A DNA stretch of 44,173 bases. It comes from Chloroflexota bacterium (lineage in GTDB: Bacteria; Chloroflexota; Dehalococcoidia; Lucifugimonadales; Australimonadaceae). Below are positions 1 to 8,230 of the stretch, piece after piece; position 1 is the stretch's first letter, and each line of letters begins with the position of its first letter. The DNA is taken from positions 1 to 44,173 of the forward strand of contig JAQCEV010000012.1 of NCBI GenBank assembly GCA_027618515.1, given 5' to 3'. The notes under the pieces were generated by a model. That model did not search any database and was not told the DNA's origin. It saw only the letters and a program-made list of their open reading frames with translations. Made by a program: the position numbers and the translations under genes.

Positions 1-1
1 C

Positions 2-926
2 TCCCCGTTGGAGCAGCCTGATCACAGTACGAGGGTGATGCTCTTACACCACTTGACGGGACACGACCTAGGGACACGAGGCAGCGCAGTTGGCTGCGGT
101 GTGGGCCTTGCGCGCCAGTGCTCCTGATTATTTCTGTTTCACGTACTACCGAGACCTCGGTGTCACAACCGCGTTGGGCCTTACCCCGCTTGAATCGATC
201 TTGGGATTCATGGCCAAAGATGGGGAGCCCATGTCTGGAGCCCGTCAGTCCCCGCAGCACGGCGCGATGCCCGAGCTGAAGTTCGTGAACAGTTCCAGCG
301 TGATCGGCCCACACGCTCCCCAGGCAGTGGGGTTCGCCCTCAGTAGAAGGATGACTGGCCGCGACACGGTTGTGGCATGTTTCTTCGGCGACGGAGCAAC
401 GTCTCAGGGCGAGGTCCACGAGGCGATGAACTTCGCGTCGATCCATCGGTTGCCCGTGATCTTCCTGATCGAGAACAACGGATACGCCATCTCGACGCCT
501 ACGCGGCGACAGATGGCGATCGAGCACGTCGCTCAGAGGGCGGCCGCCTACGCCATGCGTGGGACCACCGTCGACGGCACAGACGTCGTGGCCTCCTACC
601 AAGCGGTCTCAGACGCGGTCATGTATGCAGCGGCCGGAAACGGGCCGGCCATCGTTGAGCTCAAAGTAGAGCGATACCTTCCTCACACGAGCGACGACGA
701 CGACACCCTCTACCGATCGCGCGCCGAGGTGGAGGACGCTCGCTTACGAGACCCGCTCAAGAAGTTGCAGGAACTCCTGATGAAGGCTGGCTTGCTCGAC
801 GCGGGAGAGGATGCTCAGATCCGCGAACAGGCTCAGCGTGAGGTAGACGAGGCAACCAACGAAGCGGATGCAGCTCCGTATCCAGACGACGGGGACGTGC
901 TTGCGCACGTCTACGCGGAGGGGTGA
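2..926 (+). pseudogene. 2-oxoacid dehydrogenase E1 alpha subunit, 5'-partial, frame broken
   Basis: E1 alpha is the thiamine-diphosphate subunit that decarboxylates a 2-oxoacid (pyruvate or branched-chain) with E1 beta. The readable part carries the family motif GHEAAQ, an FTYYRDLGV segment, the ThDP motif GDGATSQGEVHEAMNFA...ENN, and the ADDD-like loop HTSDDDDTLYR, most like branched-chain/Thermus-type E1 alpha. GHEAAQ lies upstream of the first usable start (TTG at 90) and directly after an in-frame TAG at 69-71. Upstream, frame 2 reads TRVMLLHHLT, which would join GHEAAQ correctly if 13 nt (about 59-71) were removed. I therefore read it as an E1 alpha whose frame is broken by a 13-bp near-duplication, with the true N-terminus beyond the window. 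Downstream E1 beta follows at once. If instead translated from TTG 90, the protein would lack the motif and about 45 residues. Confidence 0.75.
58..83 (+). repeat. 13-bp imperfect direct duplication in E1 alpha
   Basis: Two adjacent 13-mers, 58-70 and 71-83, share their first nine bases GGGACACGA and last base; the intervening bases differ (CCT versus GGC). The TAG that interrupts the E1 alpha frame spans the junction. Removing one unit restores the frame across the conserved GHEAAQ motif. Confidence 0.55.
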
Positions 927-927
927 T

Positions 928-1910
928 TTGACTACCATGACGCTCATCGAGGCCGTCCACGCGGCCATACAGAGTGCGATGCGCTCAGATCCCGATGTGT
1001 TCGTGATCGGAGAGGACATCGGCAAGCGTGGTGGAGTGTTCCTCGCTACGCAGGCCTCCTCGATGAGTTCGGGGAAGGCAGGGTGATTGATGCGCCGCTC
1101 GCTGAGGCTTGCATCGCTGGCATCGCTCTGGGAGCCGCGATGGACGGGCGAAGGCCTATAGCCGAGATCCAATTCGCGGACTTCATGTGGCCCGCCATCA
1201 ATCAGTTGGTAGGAGAGGCGGCCCGAGTTCGTTACGGAACGAAGGGGAAGCTCAATGCGCCGATGGTCGTTCGATGCTCCTACGGAGGACCGGTTCGTGG
1301 TGGGCTTTACCACTCGCAAAGCGTGGAGGCGATCTTCGTCCACACGCCCGGTCTCAAGGTTGTCACGCCGTCCACGCCGTACGACGCAAAAGGTCTGTTG
1401 ACTGCGGCTATCCGCGACGACGACCCGGTGATCTTCTTGGAGCACAAGCGGACGTACAGGTCGGTTCACGAAGACGTGCCGGACGACGATTACGTGGTGC
1501 CCATCGGTTCCGCCGATATCAAACTCCGTGGTGCGCATGCGACCATCGTCACCTATGGACTAACCGTCCATTACTCTCTGCAGGCTGCGGAAGTTCTGGC
1601 AGGCGAGGGATTCGATGTTGAGGTGGTGGATCTGAGAACCGTGCGCCCGATCGATCGCGAAACCGTGCTTGAGTCGGTCGCTCGTACGAGTCGCGTGCTT
1701 ATCGTGCATGAGGACAACCGAACAGGCGGTGTCGGGGCAGAGGTAAGCGCAATGATCGCCGAGGAAGGATTCGGCTCGCTGGATGCGCCCATCATGCGTT
1801 GCGCGGGCCTTGAGGTTCCGGCTATGCCTTTCGCGCCAACGCTGGAGGCTGCGTTCATGCCGACGGCAGAGAAGATAGGTGCCAAGTTGCGGGAGCTTCT
1901 GGCGTACTAG
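928..1910 (+). pseudogene. 2-oxoacid dehydrogenase E1 beta subunit with a 1-nt frameshift
   Basis: E1 beta forms the alpha2beta2 E1 component with the upstream subunit. The likely start is TTG 928 (GGAGGGG at 917-923), with ATG 937 as alternative; it begins two nt after the E1 alpha stop. The first part reads TMTLIEAVHAAIQSAM...VFVIGEDIGKRGGVFLATQ and then stops at 1084-1086. In the next frame from about 1054 the protein continues GLLDEFGEGRVIDAPLAEA and runs intact to 1910, including the E1 beta markers IAGIALGAAMDGRRPIAE, QFADFMWPAINQL, GGPVRGGLYHSQSVEA and the C-terminal transketolase-C domain. Insertion of one G near 1053 (CAGGCC to CAGGGCC) would restore one 328-residue protein. Either a real frameshift or a run-length sequencing error; the nearby break in E1 alpha favours decay of the locus. 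Confidence 0.85.
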
Positions 1911-1922
1911 CGCATGGAGGGG

Positions 1923-2735
1923 CTAGCGGGGACGGGAGCGGCGGCGGATGGCGAGAGTGGAGAGGAGCGTGCGGGGGACGTCTTTCCAGGGTCTGACTTT
2001 GGAGCCTTCGGTGACGTGACGCCAGCGGACGGGGACTTCGGCGACGGAGAGGTCCAGGCGCTGGACGTGGGCGAGGACATCGAGGTCGAAGGCCCAACTG
2101 CGCTCTTGGATCTCTGGGGCGAGGTGACGCCAGGCGACGGTGCGGAACGCTTTGGCGCCACATTGGGTGTCTTCATAGGGCAGGCCAAGGAAGAGGCGAA
2201 CCCAAAGGCGGGAGCCGAGGCTGATGATCTTTCGCATGGGGGGCTGGCTGGAGCCGCCTTCTTCAACGCCAGCGAATCGATTGGCGATGGCGACATCGTG
2301 GGTGTCGAGGGCACGGATGAGCTTCTCAGCTTCAGGGGCGCGAACCATGTTGTCGGCGTCGACGAAGGCGAGTTTGTTGCCATAGGCGACGGCGAGCCCT
2401 TCCCAGATGGCACCGCCCTTCCCTAGCGGTTGCGTGAATTCAATGATGCGTACCGATGGGCTGCGCTGAGCGACCGTGTCTACGACCTCACGCGTGTCGT
2501 CACGGCAGCCGTTGAGGACAACGACGATCTCAAAGGCAGCGCCGTAGATGCGGCTGAAGTGATCCAGGTACTCACGGATCGTGGGGGCGATGCGGGCGCC
2601 TTCGTTATAGGCGGGCATGACGATGGACAACTCGACCCCGGCTCCTGGAGAGGAGGACGAAGTTGCGGATCGTTGGCCCTGGGCGTCGTTTGAGTCGGCT
2701 ATGTCGGAAGTCACAGGAGGGAGTTTACCCTTCAA
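1923..2735 (-). CDS. Glycosyltransferase family 2 (dolichyl-phosphate glucosyltransferase-like)
   Basis: A GT-A fold glycosyltransferase that probably moves a sugar from a nucleotide donor to a polyprenyl phosphate at the membrane face. Visible: N-terminal SIVMPAYNEGARI strand motif, LGKGGAIWEGL, the metal-binding DxD-type FVDADNM, CGAKAFR and the downstream RSWAFDLDVLAHVQRL segment that is typical of the ALG5/DPG-synthase branch. No membrane segments are seen, unlike DPM-type fusions. The longest frame starts at TTG 2735 and overlaps the pcrA stop by 11 nt, giving 270 residues with a Ser-rich, low-complexity first 35 residues; a later TTG just before SIVMPAYNEG with an AGGAG upstream is possible, so the start is uncertain. 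Convergent with the E1 beta remnant, 12 nt apart. Substrate not predictable. Confidence 0.8.
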   Translation of the reverse strand: MKGKLPPVTSDIADSNDAQGQRSATSSSSPGAGVELSIVMPAYNEGARIAPTIREYLDHFSRIYGAAFEIVVVLNGCRDDTREVVDTVAQRSPSVRIIEFTQPLGKGGAIWEGLAVAYGNKLAFVDADNMVRAPEAEKLIRALDTHDVAIANRFAGVEEGGSSQPPMRKIISLGSRLWVRLFLGLPYEDTQCGAKAFRTVAWRHLAPEIQERSWAFDLDVLAHVQRLDLSVAEVPVRWRHVTEGSKVRPWKDVPRTLLSTLAIRRRSRPR

Positions 2736-5031
2736 ACGGCTCGGATATAGGCTCAGCTACAACTTTGGGGCTTGGAGGGGTCTGGGCAGACTCAAGCTTG
2801 GCGAAGCTGTGGAGGAGACGTTTGATCCCTGATTGGCCCTTGAACGCGACTGTGATCTCGTAGTCGCCAGGCTTGGCGAGGCAGTTGACGACGATGCCTT
2901 GGCCGAAGGATGCGTGGGAGACCTTGTCCCCTGCCCTGAATGGCGGCGGGCCCGCTTGGACGATTGGGCCGTCGTCGACGATGGAGGCTGGCGTGGCACC
3001 TGGTGATCCAGGTGCGCGAAGGCCACCACCGGTGGCTCGGGCGCGGGTTGCGGCGGCCTCCACAAGCTCTTCGGGGATATCGCGAAGGAACCGTGATGGG
3101 GGATTGCCGGTTGGTGCGCCGAAGAGACGCCGACGGAACGAGCGCAGAAGGTAGAGGCGCTTGCGGGCGCGGGTCATGCCCACGTAGGCGATGCGACGTT
3201 CTTCTTCCAGTTGATCGGGGTCGTCGAGGGAGCGCGTGTGAGGGAGAACGCCATCCTCGACGCCGGTGATGAAGACGACAGGGTACTCAAGGCCTTTGAT
3301 CTGGTGGAGGGTGATGAGCGTGAGGTACTGCTGCTCGTCCTCAACGATGGCGTCTTGCTCAGAGACGAGGGCGGCGTTCTCCAAGAACGGTTGCAGGGAT
3401 TCGCTGGAGGGCATGCCCACCCAGTCGGCGCTGACTCCCCGGAACTCACGGAGGTTGTCGAGGCGATCCTCGGCGTCGGGTTCCTCTGAATCGAGAAGCG
3501 ATCGACGGTAACCGGAGCGGGTGAGCACCTCATCGATCAACTCGGGAAGCTCCATGTCTGGCAGGCACGCTTGGAGGTCGTTGATGAGCTTGAGGAAGCC
3601 GACAAGCTGGTGGCGCTGACGTGGGCTGAAGGGGCTGGTGTCGGTGTCACGTGCGCCGTCGAGTGCTTCGGTGCCATCGCCTGCAAGCAGTTGAAGGGCG
3701 GCATAGGCGGGAATGCTGAGGCTGCCCGCCCAGGCGATGAGGTCGTCGATGGAGCGCTTGCCGATGCCACGCACGGGGACGTTGATTACGCGGATGAGGC
3801 TGGGCTCGTCGTACGGGTCTTGCAGGAGGCGTAGGTAAGCCACGAGGTCTTTGACCTCACGGCGTTGGTAGAAGCGGGTACCGCCGACAAGCTTGTAAGG
3901 CACGCCATAGCGGAGGCACGCTTCTTCGAGCGCACGTGACTGGGCGTTGACGCGGTAGGTGACGACGAAGTCGCGTAGCTTGAAGTCCTCTTCGCGGGTC
4001 AGTCGTTCAACTTCCTGGAGAACCAACTGGGCTTCTTCGTCCTCGTTGTAGGCCTCGGCGATGATGATCTTGGCGCCTTCTTCGTTGTCGGTGAACAGGT
4101 CTTGCTCAAGCCGATGGCGGTTGGCCGAGATGAGCTTGCGAGAGGCGTTGAGTATGTTGGAGGTGGAGCGGTAGTTCTGGGAGAGGTTGACGACGACGGT
4201 GCCGGGGAAGTCCTTCTGGAAGCTGAGGATGTTTCTGATATCAGCGTTGCGCCAGGAGTAGATGGACTGGTCAGGGTCACCCACGACGGCCAGGTTGCGG
4301 TACTTGCCCGCGATCTGCTTGGCAATCTCGTACTGGGCGACGTTGGTGTCCTGGAACTCGTCAACCATGAGGTGGATGAAGCGCTCCTGGTACTTGGCGA
4401 GGGCTTCAGGCGATTCCCGGAAGAGCTCGATGGTGCGGGAGAGGAGGTCGTCGAAGTCGACGCCACGGGAGCGGGACATGAGCGTTTGGTACTCGATGAA
4501 GATACGCCTGACGACTTCGTCGTAGTAGCCGGTGGCGCGTTGGGCGAGGCCTTCAGGGGTGAGGAGTTGTGATTTGGCCGAGGAGATGGCGCTGAGGATG
4601 GAGCGTGGTGGGAACTTCTTGGGGTCGACTTCGCAGATGACCATGGCTCGCTTGATCAGGCCAAGCTGGTCGTCGTCGTCCATGATGACGAACTCTGGCG
4701 GGAGGCCGATGGCTTTGCCATCACGCCTGAGGATCTGGGCGCAGAGCGAGTGGAACGTGCCGGCGCTGACGTAGCGCGCGCGATCGCCGAGGAGGTGCTC
4801 AAGTCGAGTGCGCATCTCTTTGGCAGCACGGTTGGTGAAGGTGACAGCGCCGATGCGGCCAGGGCCGATGCCGACGTGACGGTTGAGGTAGGCGATGCGG
4901 TGGGTGATGACGCGCGTCTTGCCGCTGCCAGGCCCGGCCACGATGAGCAAGGGACCGTCGACGTGCTCGACGGCCTGGCGTTGGGCGGGATTCAGTCCAT
5001 CAAGTAGCGCGTCACGGGCCTGTTGCGTCAT
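2725..5031 (-). CDS. pcrA: ATP-dependent DNA helicase PcrA/UvrD
   Basis: Superfamily 1A 3'-5' helicase for nucleotide-excision and replication repair, 768 residues, normal for the family. Helicase motifs in order: Q-motif GLNPAQRQAVEH (13-23), Walker A AGPGSGKT (32-39), TFHSLCAQILR (Ib), Walker B VDEFQDTN, motif III VVGDPDQSIYSWRNAD, motif IV NLSQNYRS, motif V LITLHQIKGLEYPVVF and motif VI AYVGMTRARKRLYL. The C-terminal Tudor-like segment FRAGDKVSHASFGQGIVV, which in PcrA contacts RNA polymerase, is present. Motif V has HQIKGLEYP where many members have HxAKGLEFP. The start ATG 5031 has no Shine-Dalgarno but a TATAAT eight nt upstream, suggesting a leaderless transcript. The GT2 gene follows, overlapping by 11 nt, so the two are probably cotranscribed. 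Confidence 0.97.
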   Translation of the reverse strand: MTQQARDALLDGLNPAQRQAVEHVDGPLLIVAGPGSGKTRVITHRIAYLNRHVGIGPGRIGAVTFTNRAAKEMRTRLEHLLGDRARYVSAGTFHSLCAQILRRDGKAIGLPPEFVIMDDDDQLGLIKRAMVICEVDPKKFPPRSILSAISSAKSQLLTPEGLAQRATGYYDEVVRRIFIEYQTLMSRSRGVDFDDLLSRTIELFRESPEALAKYQERFIHLMVDEFQDTNVAQYEIAKQIAGKYRNLAVVGDPDQSIYSWRNADIRNILSFQKDFPGTVVVNLSQNYRSTSNILNASRKLISANRHRLEQDLFTDNEEGAKIIIAEAYNEDEEAQLVLQEVERLTREEDFKLRDFVVTYRVNAQSRALEEACLRYGVPYKLVGGTRFYQRREVKDLVAYLRLLQDPYDEPSLIRVINVPVRGIGKRSIDDLIAWAGSLSIPAYAALQLLAGDGTEALDGARDTDTSPFSPRQRHQLVGFLKLINDLQACLPDMELPELIDEVLTRSGYRRSLLDSEEPDAEDRLDNLREFRGVSADWVGMPSSESLQPFLENAALVSEQDAIVEDEQQYLTLITLHQIKGLEYPVVFITGVEDGVLPHTRSLDDPDQLEEERRIAYVGMTRARKRLYLLRSFRRRLFGAPTGNPPSRFLRDIPEELVEAAATRARATGGGLRAPGSPGATPASIVDDGPIVQAGPPPFRAGDKVSHASFGQGIVVNCLAKPGDYEITVAFKGQSGIKRLLHSFAKLESAQTPPSPKVVAEPISEPFEG

Positions 5032-5039
5032 AGGCCAGG

Positions 5040-5045
5040 ATTATA
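5040..5045 (-). promoter_or_regulatory. -10 box (TATAAT) for leaderless pcrA mRNA
   Basis: A perfect TATAAT on the minus strand ends eight nt before the pcrA ATG, so transcription would start at or next to the start codon. The box sits inside an inverted repeat CCAGG-N8-CCTGG (5035-5052) that could serve as an operator; I do not recognise the repressor. No convincing -35 is seen. Confidence 0.5.
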
Positions 5046-5080
5046 GCCCTGGTAGGGAAGATTTCTTGGAGCAAACCTGC

Positions 5081-5086
5081 TATTTT
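5081..5086 (+). promoter_or_regulatory. -10 box (TATTTT) for the 5094 gene
   Basis: TATTTT lies seven nt before ATG 5094, and no Shine-Dalgarno precedes the ATG. This is the spacing expected of a leaderless mRNA, back to back with the pcrA promoter. Confidence 0.35.
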
Positions 5087-5093
5087 CCAGGCC

Positions 5094-5531
5094 ATGACCA
5101 TGACAAACGATGAATCACCACGCTGCTACTTCGCCGTCTACGCCGATCCTACGACACCCGGTCACGTGACGATCGAGGGTGGGCAATTCGGGAATCGGGC
5201 GATGCCAAAGAACATGGATGTTGGCGATATGGTGCTGTTGTACTGCACGTCGAGCTACGTGGGATACGCGAAGTCGGTGCCGGGGATCGGCCTGGTGACG
5301 GCGGTGGATCACGGGATCAAGGACTTCTGGTATGACTACCTGGCGTTCGAGGAGCCGGTGCCGCTGGAGTTCGTGCGGATGACGGTGACGGAGGAGGATC
5401 GGTTGCGGGTGGCGAACATACGCCACGAGTGGCTGTTCCAGATATCGCGAGAGTCGTTCAGCGCTGTGATGCAGGCGACGAAGTTGAGGTCGCGGGGCGC
5501 GAAGAGCAAGACCGTCCAGAAGCTGCTGTAG
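5094..5531 (+). CDS. Hypothetical protein, possible EVE/PUA-like fold
   Basis: A 145-residue soluble protein without signal peptide or membrane segment. The N-terminal half, CYFAVYADPTTPGHVTIEGG then VGDMVLLYCTSSYVGYAKSVPGIGLVT, has the pattern of EVE/PUA-like domains (short aromatic strand, GDxVLxY, then a small-residue strand leading to GxGxV), a fold that often binds modified bases or RNA. This similarity is weak and by eye only. The C-terminus is basic (TKLRSRGAKSKTVQKLL). A second ATG at 5100 is possible; the -10 spacing favours 5094. It is divergent from pcrA and ends six nt from the convergent moaC stop. Function not assigned. Confidence 0.7.
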   Translation: MTMTNDESPRCYFAVYADPTTPGHVTIEGGQFGNRAMPKNMDVGDMVLLYCTSSYVGYAKSVPGIGLVTAVDHGIKDFWYDYLAFEEPVPLEFVRMTVTEEDRLRVANIRHEWLFQISRESFSAVMQATKLRSRGAKSKTVQKLL

Positions 5532-5537
5532 GGCGTT

Positions 5538-6458
5538 CTACGCCGTGTAGTCGCCGTGGGTGCCGCCGCGCTTTTCGAGGAGGCGGATCTGGCCAATGAC
5601 CATGGCCCGATCGACGGCTTTGCACATGTCGTAGACGGTGAGCGCGGCCATGGAGACGGCGGTGAGGGCTTCCATCTCGACGCCGGTTTTGGCGTTGGTT
5701 CGCGAGGAACCTGTGATGGTGACGACGCCTGCTGCGGCATCTGACTCGAAGTCCACGGAGATGTGGCTGAGCGGGATCTGGTGCGCCAGGGGGATGAGCT
5801 CCCACGTGTGCTTGGCAGCGTTGATGCCGGCGAGGCGGGCGACGGTAAAGACGTCGCCCTTCTCAACCTTGCCTTCGAGGATGAGGGCGAGGGTGGCGGG
5901 GTGCATGGTGATGGTGCCGCCTGCGAGCGCTGTCCTGACGGAGTCTGGCTTGTCTCCGACGTCGACCATGCGGGCGTTGCCTTCGGAGTCGACGTGGGTG
6001 AGGGTGTCAGACAGGGGTTCAGGGGCGCCGCCTGCTGGGGCGCGTCCCGCAGGAGCGCGCGTGGCCTTGAATTCGCTCATGGCGGCTACGGCGAGGCGGT
6101 CGACCTCTTCGTTGAGGGGGTGGCCGTTGTGGCCGCGCACCCACTCCCACTTAACGGCGCGTTCGTCGACGAGCGTTTGCATGCGAACCCAGAGATCAGG
6201 GTTGGCGTTGCGCTTCCAGTTCTTCGTCATGGTGTTGATGACGTACTGGCTATCGCTGTGAACGGTGACTTGGGATCCGGCTGGCAGGGAGGCGAGGCCT
6301 TCGATGACGCCGAGCATCTCCATGCGGTTGTTGGTGGTGGCGGGGTCACCGCCGGAGAGCGGAGTCTTGGATACGCCGTCCATGACGATGGCACCCCAGC
6401 CGCCAGGACCAGGATTGCCGCTGCATGAGCCGTCTGTGTATATGTCGTAGGTGGGCAC
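5538..6458 (-). CDS. Fusion protein: ribonuclease HI - MoaC (cyclic pyranopterin monophosphate synthase)
   Basis: 306 residues from GTG 6458 (GGGGA eight nt upstream). Residues 1-130 are a complete RNase [17 protein letters not shown] with D9, NNRMEM with E47, VHSDSQYV with D69, and [18 protein letters not shown] with H110 and D120, so all four acidic catalytic residues are kept. A linker rich in Ala, Pro and Gly (about 131-150) leads to a complete MoaC, 151-306: [31 protein letters not shown] (K216), [23 protein letters not shown] (D277, K280, matching the MoaC catalytic Asp/Lys pair) and RGGTHGDY. MoaC turns the MoaA product into cyclic pyranopterin monophosphate, the first stable molybdopterin precursor. 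The gene lies 19 nt after moaA in the same direction. No stop or start separates the two domains. Confidence 0.93.
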   Translation of the reverse strand: MPTYDIYTDGSCSGNPGPGGWGAIVMDGVSKTPLSGGDPATTNNRMEMLGVIEGLASLPAGSQVTVHSDSQYVINTMTKNWKRNANPDLWVRMQTLVDERAVKWEWVRGHNGHPLNEEVDRLAVAAMSEFKATRAPAGRAPAGGAPEPLSDTLTHVDSEGNARMVDVGDKPDSVRTALAGGTITMHPATLALILEGKVEKGDVFTVARLAGINAAKHTWELIPLAHQIPLSHISVDFESDAAAGVVTITGSSRTNAKTGVEMEALTAVSMAALTVYDMCKAVDRAMVIGQIRLLEKRGGTHGDYTA

Positions 6459-6477
6459 TGTTATTCCCCGATCGGAT

Positions 6478-7500
6478 CTATCCGCCGATCTGGTACATCT
6501 CAATCTTGCGGGTGGTTGCGCCCTCGGTGGCGCGGAGTTCGGAGTAGCGGTCGGTACGCTTGCTCCAGACTCCGGTGATGAGGGCGGTTATCTCGTCGTC
6601 GGTGGCGCCAGTTCTGAGGGGCGTTTTGAGATCGAAGCCGTCGCTGCCGAAGAGGCAGGTGAACAGCTTGCCCTCGGGTGAGAGGCGGGCGCGGGTACAG
6701 CCCGAGCAGAAGGGCTGCGTTACGGAAGAGATGAAGCCAAGCTCTCCGGTGCCGTCCACGTAACGCCAGCGCTCGGCGACCTCACCGGGGTAGTTGGGGT
6801 CAACGGGTTCGATGGGGGTCTCGGCGTTGATGCGCTCGATCAACTCAGCCGACGGGACGACTTTGGAGCGATCCCAGGCGTTGAGATTGCCAACGTCCAT
6901 GAACTCGATAAAGCGGAGGATGTGGCCGGTGCCCTTGAAGTGGGCTGCCAATGCCACTGCGGTTCGGTCGGTGGTGCCACGCTCGATGACGGAGTTGAGC
7001 TTGATGGGGCCAAGGCCTGCGGCCTCAGCGGCTGCGATCCCAGCGAGGGTCTTGGACGGGTCGTAGCCGCGACCGTTCATGGAGGCGTAGACCTCGGGGT
7101 CAAGGCTGTCGATGCTGACGGTGATGCGGGCGAGGCCTGCGCGCTTGAGCGCCTCAGCTTGGTCAGCGAGGAGGTAGCCGTTGGTGGTGAGGGTGAGGTC
7201 GTCGACACCAGAGATGGTGTTGATCTGCGCTACGAGTTCAGCGATATCCAGGCGGACGAGAGGTTCGCCACCGGTGAGGCGGACCTTGTTGACGCCAAGG
7301 GATACGAATATCCGCGTGAGGCGGGTGATCTCTTCGTAGGTAAGCACCTCCTCACGGGGGAGGAAGTGGTAGCGCTCGCCGAAAATCTCGGCGGGCATGC
7401 AGTAGGTGCAGCGGTAGTTGCACCGGTCGGTGACGGAGATACGAAGGTCACGGATAGGACGCCCTAGGGCGTCGTTGATGGTGGTCGTCTGGTCTGCCAT
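6478..7500 (-). CDS. moaA: GTP 3',8-cyclase MoaA
   Basis: Radical SAM enzyme that rearranges GTP to 3',8-cyclo-GTP, the substrate of MoaC encoded next. Visible are the N-terminal SAM cluster [10 protein letters not shown] (CxxxCxxC), LTGGEPLVR, and the second [4Fe-4S] cluster in the C-terminal domain, [21 protein letters not shown]. The protein ends ...MYQIGG; a C-terminal double Gly is needed for activity in MoaA/MOCS1A. ATG 7500 gives an N-terminus typical of the family ([17 protein letters not shown]); ATG 7509 is equally possible and neither has a strong Shine-Dalgarno. It starts about 26 nt after the rdgB stop and is probably cotranscribed with it and with the RNase HI-MoaC gene. Confidence 0.96.
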   Translation of the reverse strand: MADQTTTINDALGRPIRDLRISVTDRCNYRCTYCMPAEIFGERYHFLPREEVLTYEEITRLTRIFVSLGVNKVRLTGGEPLVRLDIAELVAQINTISGVDDLTLTTNGYLLADQAEALKRAGLARITVSIDSLDPEVYASMNGRGYDPSKTLAGIAAAEAAGLGPIKLNSVIERGTTDRTAVALAAHFKGTGHILRFIEFMDVGNLNAWDRSKVVPSAELIERINAETPIEPVDPNYPGEVAERWRYVDGTGELGFISSVTQPFCSGCTRARLSPEGKLFTCLFGSDGFDLKTPLRTGATDDEITALITGVWSKRTDRYSELRATEGATTRKIEMYQIGG

Positions 7501-7525
7501 TGAGGCCATTATCCCATGAGCGAGC

Positions 7526-8137
7526 TTATGCCGTGCGCACGGCGAGTATCTCGGCCATCGCGCGGGCCGCGATGCCACGGTGGCTGATGGAGTCCTTCTG
7601 GTCTGAGGTCACGTCAGCGATGGTCTTGCCGAAGGCGGGGACGTAGAAGATGGGGTCGTAGCCGAAGCCGTTGGTTCCTGACGTGGCGTGGGCGACGACG
7701 CCTTCGCAGCGCCCTTCGGTGGAATCCTCTGTTCCCGCAGGTTTGGCATGATCGACAAGCACGAGAACCACCCGGTAGCGGCAGGCGCGCTGGTCGTCAG
7801 GGACTGCGGCCATTTCACGCAGGAGGAGTTGGACGCGGCCAGCATCATCGAGGCCTTCGCCTCCGTAACGGGCGGAGAGCACGCCTGGTCGACCGTTGAG
7901 CGCGTCCACCTCGATGCCGGAATCGTCGGCGAGCGCGGGGAGCCCGCTGGCCTCGGCGAAGGCGCGGGCCTTGAGTTGGGCGTTGGCCTCGAAAGTATCG
8001 CCGGTCTCATCGACATCCAGGTTGAGGTTGATGTCGTTGGGAGTCACGAGCTCGATTGGCAGGTGGGCGAAGAGGCGTTTGAACTCGGTGACTTTGTGGT
8101 TGTTGTTGCTTGCGATGAGGAGTTTTGAGAGAGGCAT
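7526..8137 (-). CDS. rdgB: XTP/dITP diphosphatase RdgB (HAM1)
   Basis: House-cleaning nucleotide pyrophosphatase that removes dITP, XTP and dHAPTP, preventing their incorporation into DNA and RNA. 203 residues, normal length. Motifs: substrate loop LIASNNNHKVTEFKRL, catalytic ALADDSGIEVDAL, GRPGVLSARYGGEG, GTNGFGYDPIFYVP, and SHRGIAARAMAEIL near the end. First gene of the rdgB-moaA-rnhA/moaC unit. A TAGAAT lies nine nt upstream of ATG 8137 with no Shine-Dalgarno, so a leaderless or near-leaderless message is likely. Confidence 0.96.
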   Translation of the reverse strand: MPLSKLLIASNNNHKVTEFKRLFAHLPIELVTPNDINLNLDVDETGDTFEANAQLKARAFAEASGLPALADDSGIEVDALNGRPGVLSARYGGEGLDDAGRVQLLLREMAAVPDDQRACRYRVVLVLVDHAKPAGTEDSTEGRCEGVVAHATSGTNGFGYDPIFYVPAFGKTIADVTSDQKDSISHRGIAARAMAEILAVRTA

Positions 8138-8146
8138 GATGCTCGG

Positions 8147-8152
8147 ATTCTA
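8147..8152 (-). promoter_or_regulatory. -10 box (TAGAAT) upstream of rdgB
   Basis: TAGAAT on the minus strand, five of six consensus bases, nine nt before ATG 8137. No clear -35 and no Shine-Dalgarno, as for the other suspected leaderless genes here. Confidence 0.35.
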
Positions 8153-8205
8153 GCAGGGTGCCTCGCCCGGCCATCGTTTCTGAGGGCTATTCTTACGCGC
8201 CGTTA

Positions 8206-8226
8206 CTTGATATAAATCGTATCAAG
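8206..8226 (+). promoter_or_regulatory. HAIR-like inverted repeat (HspR-type operator) upstream of hsp20
   Basis: CTTGATA-N7-TATCAAG is a perfect 7-7-7 inverted repeat. Its half-site core CTTGA/TCAAG and seven-base spacer match the HspR-associated inverted repeat CTTGAGT-N7-ACTCAAG known from Actinobacteria and others. It sits about 80 nt upstream of the hsp20 ATG, just before a possible -35, so heat-shock repression by an HspR-like MerR-family protein is a reasonable inference. No hspR gene is in the window. Confidence 0.65.
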
Positions 8227-8230
8227 CTTA

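Noticed and set aside
69-71. TAG before GHEAAQ as a recoded (pyrrolysine) codon
   Set aside because: The flanking bases form a 13-bp near-duplication that explains the frame loss, and the family has no special residue there.
6459-6503. RNase HI-MoaC start at 6503
   Set aside because: It overlaps the moaA end and adds residues not found in RNase HI; GTG 6458 has an SD-like GGGGA.
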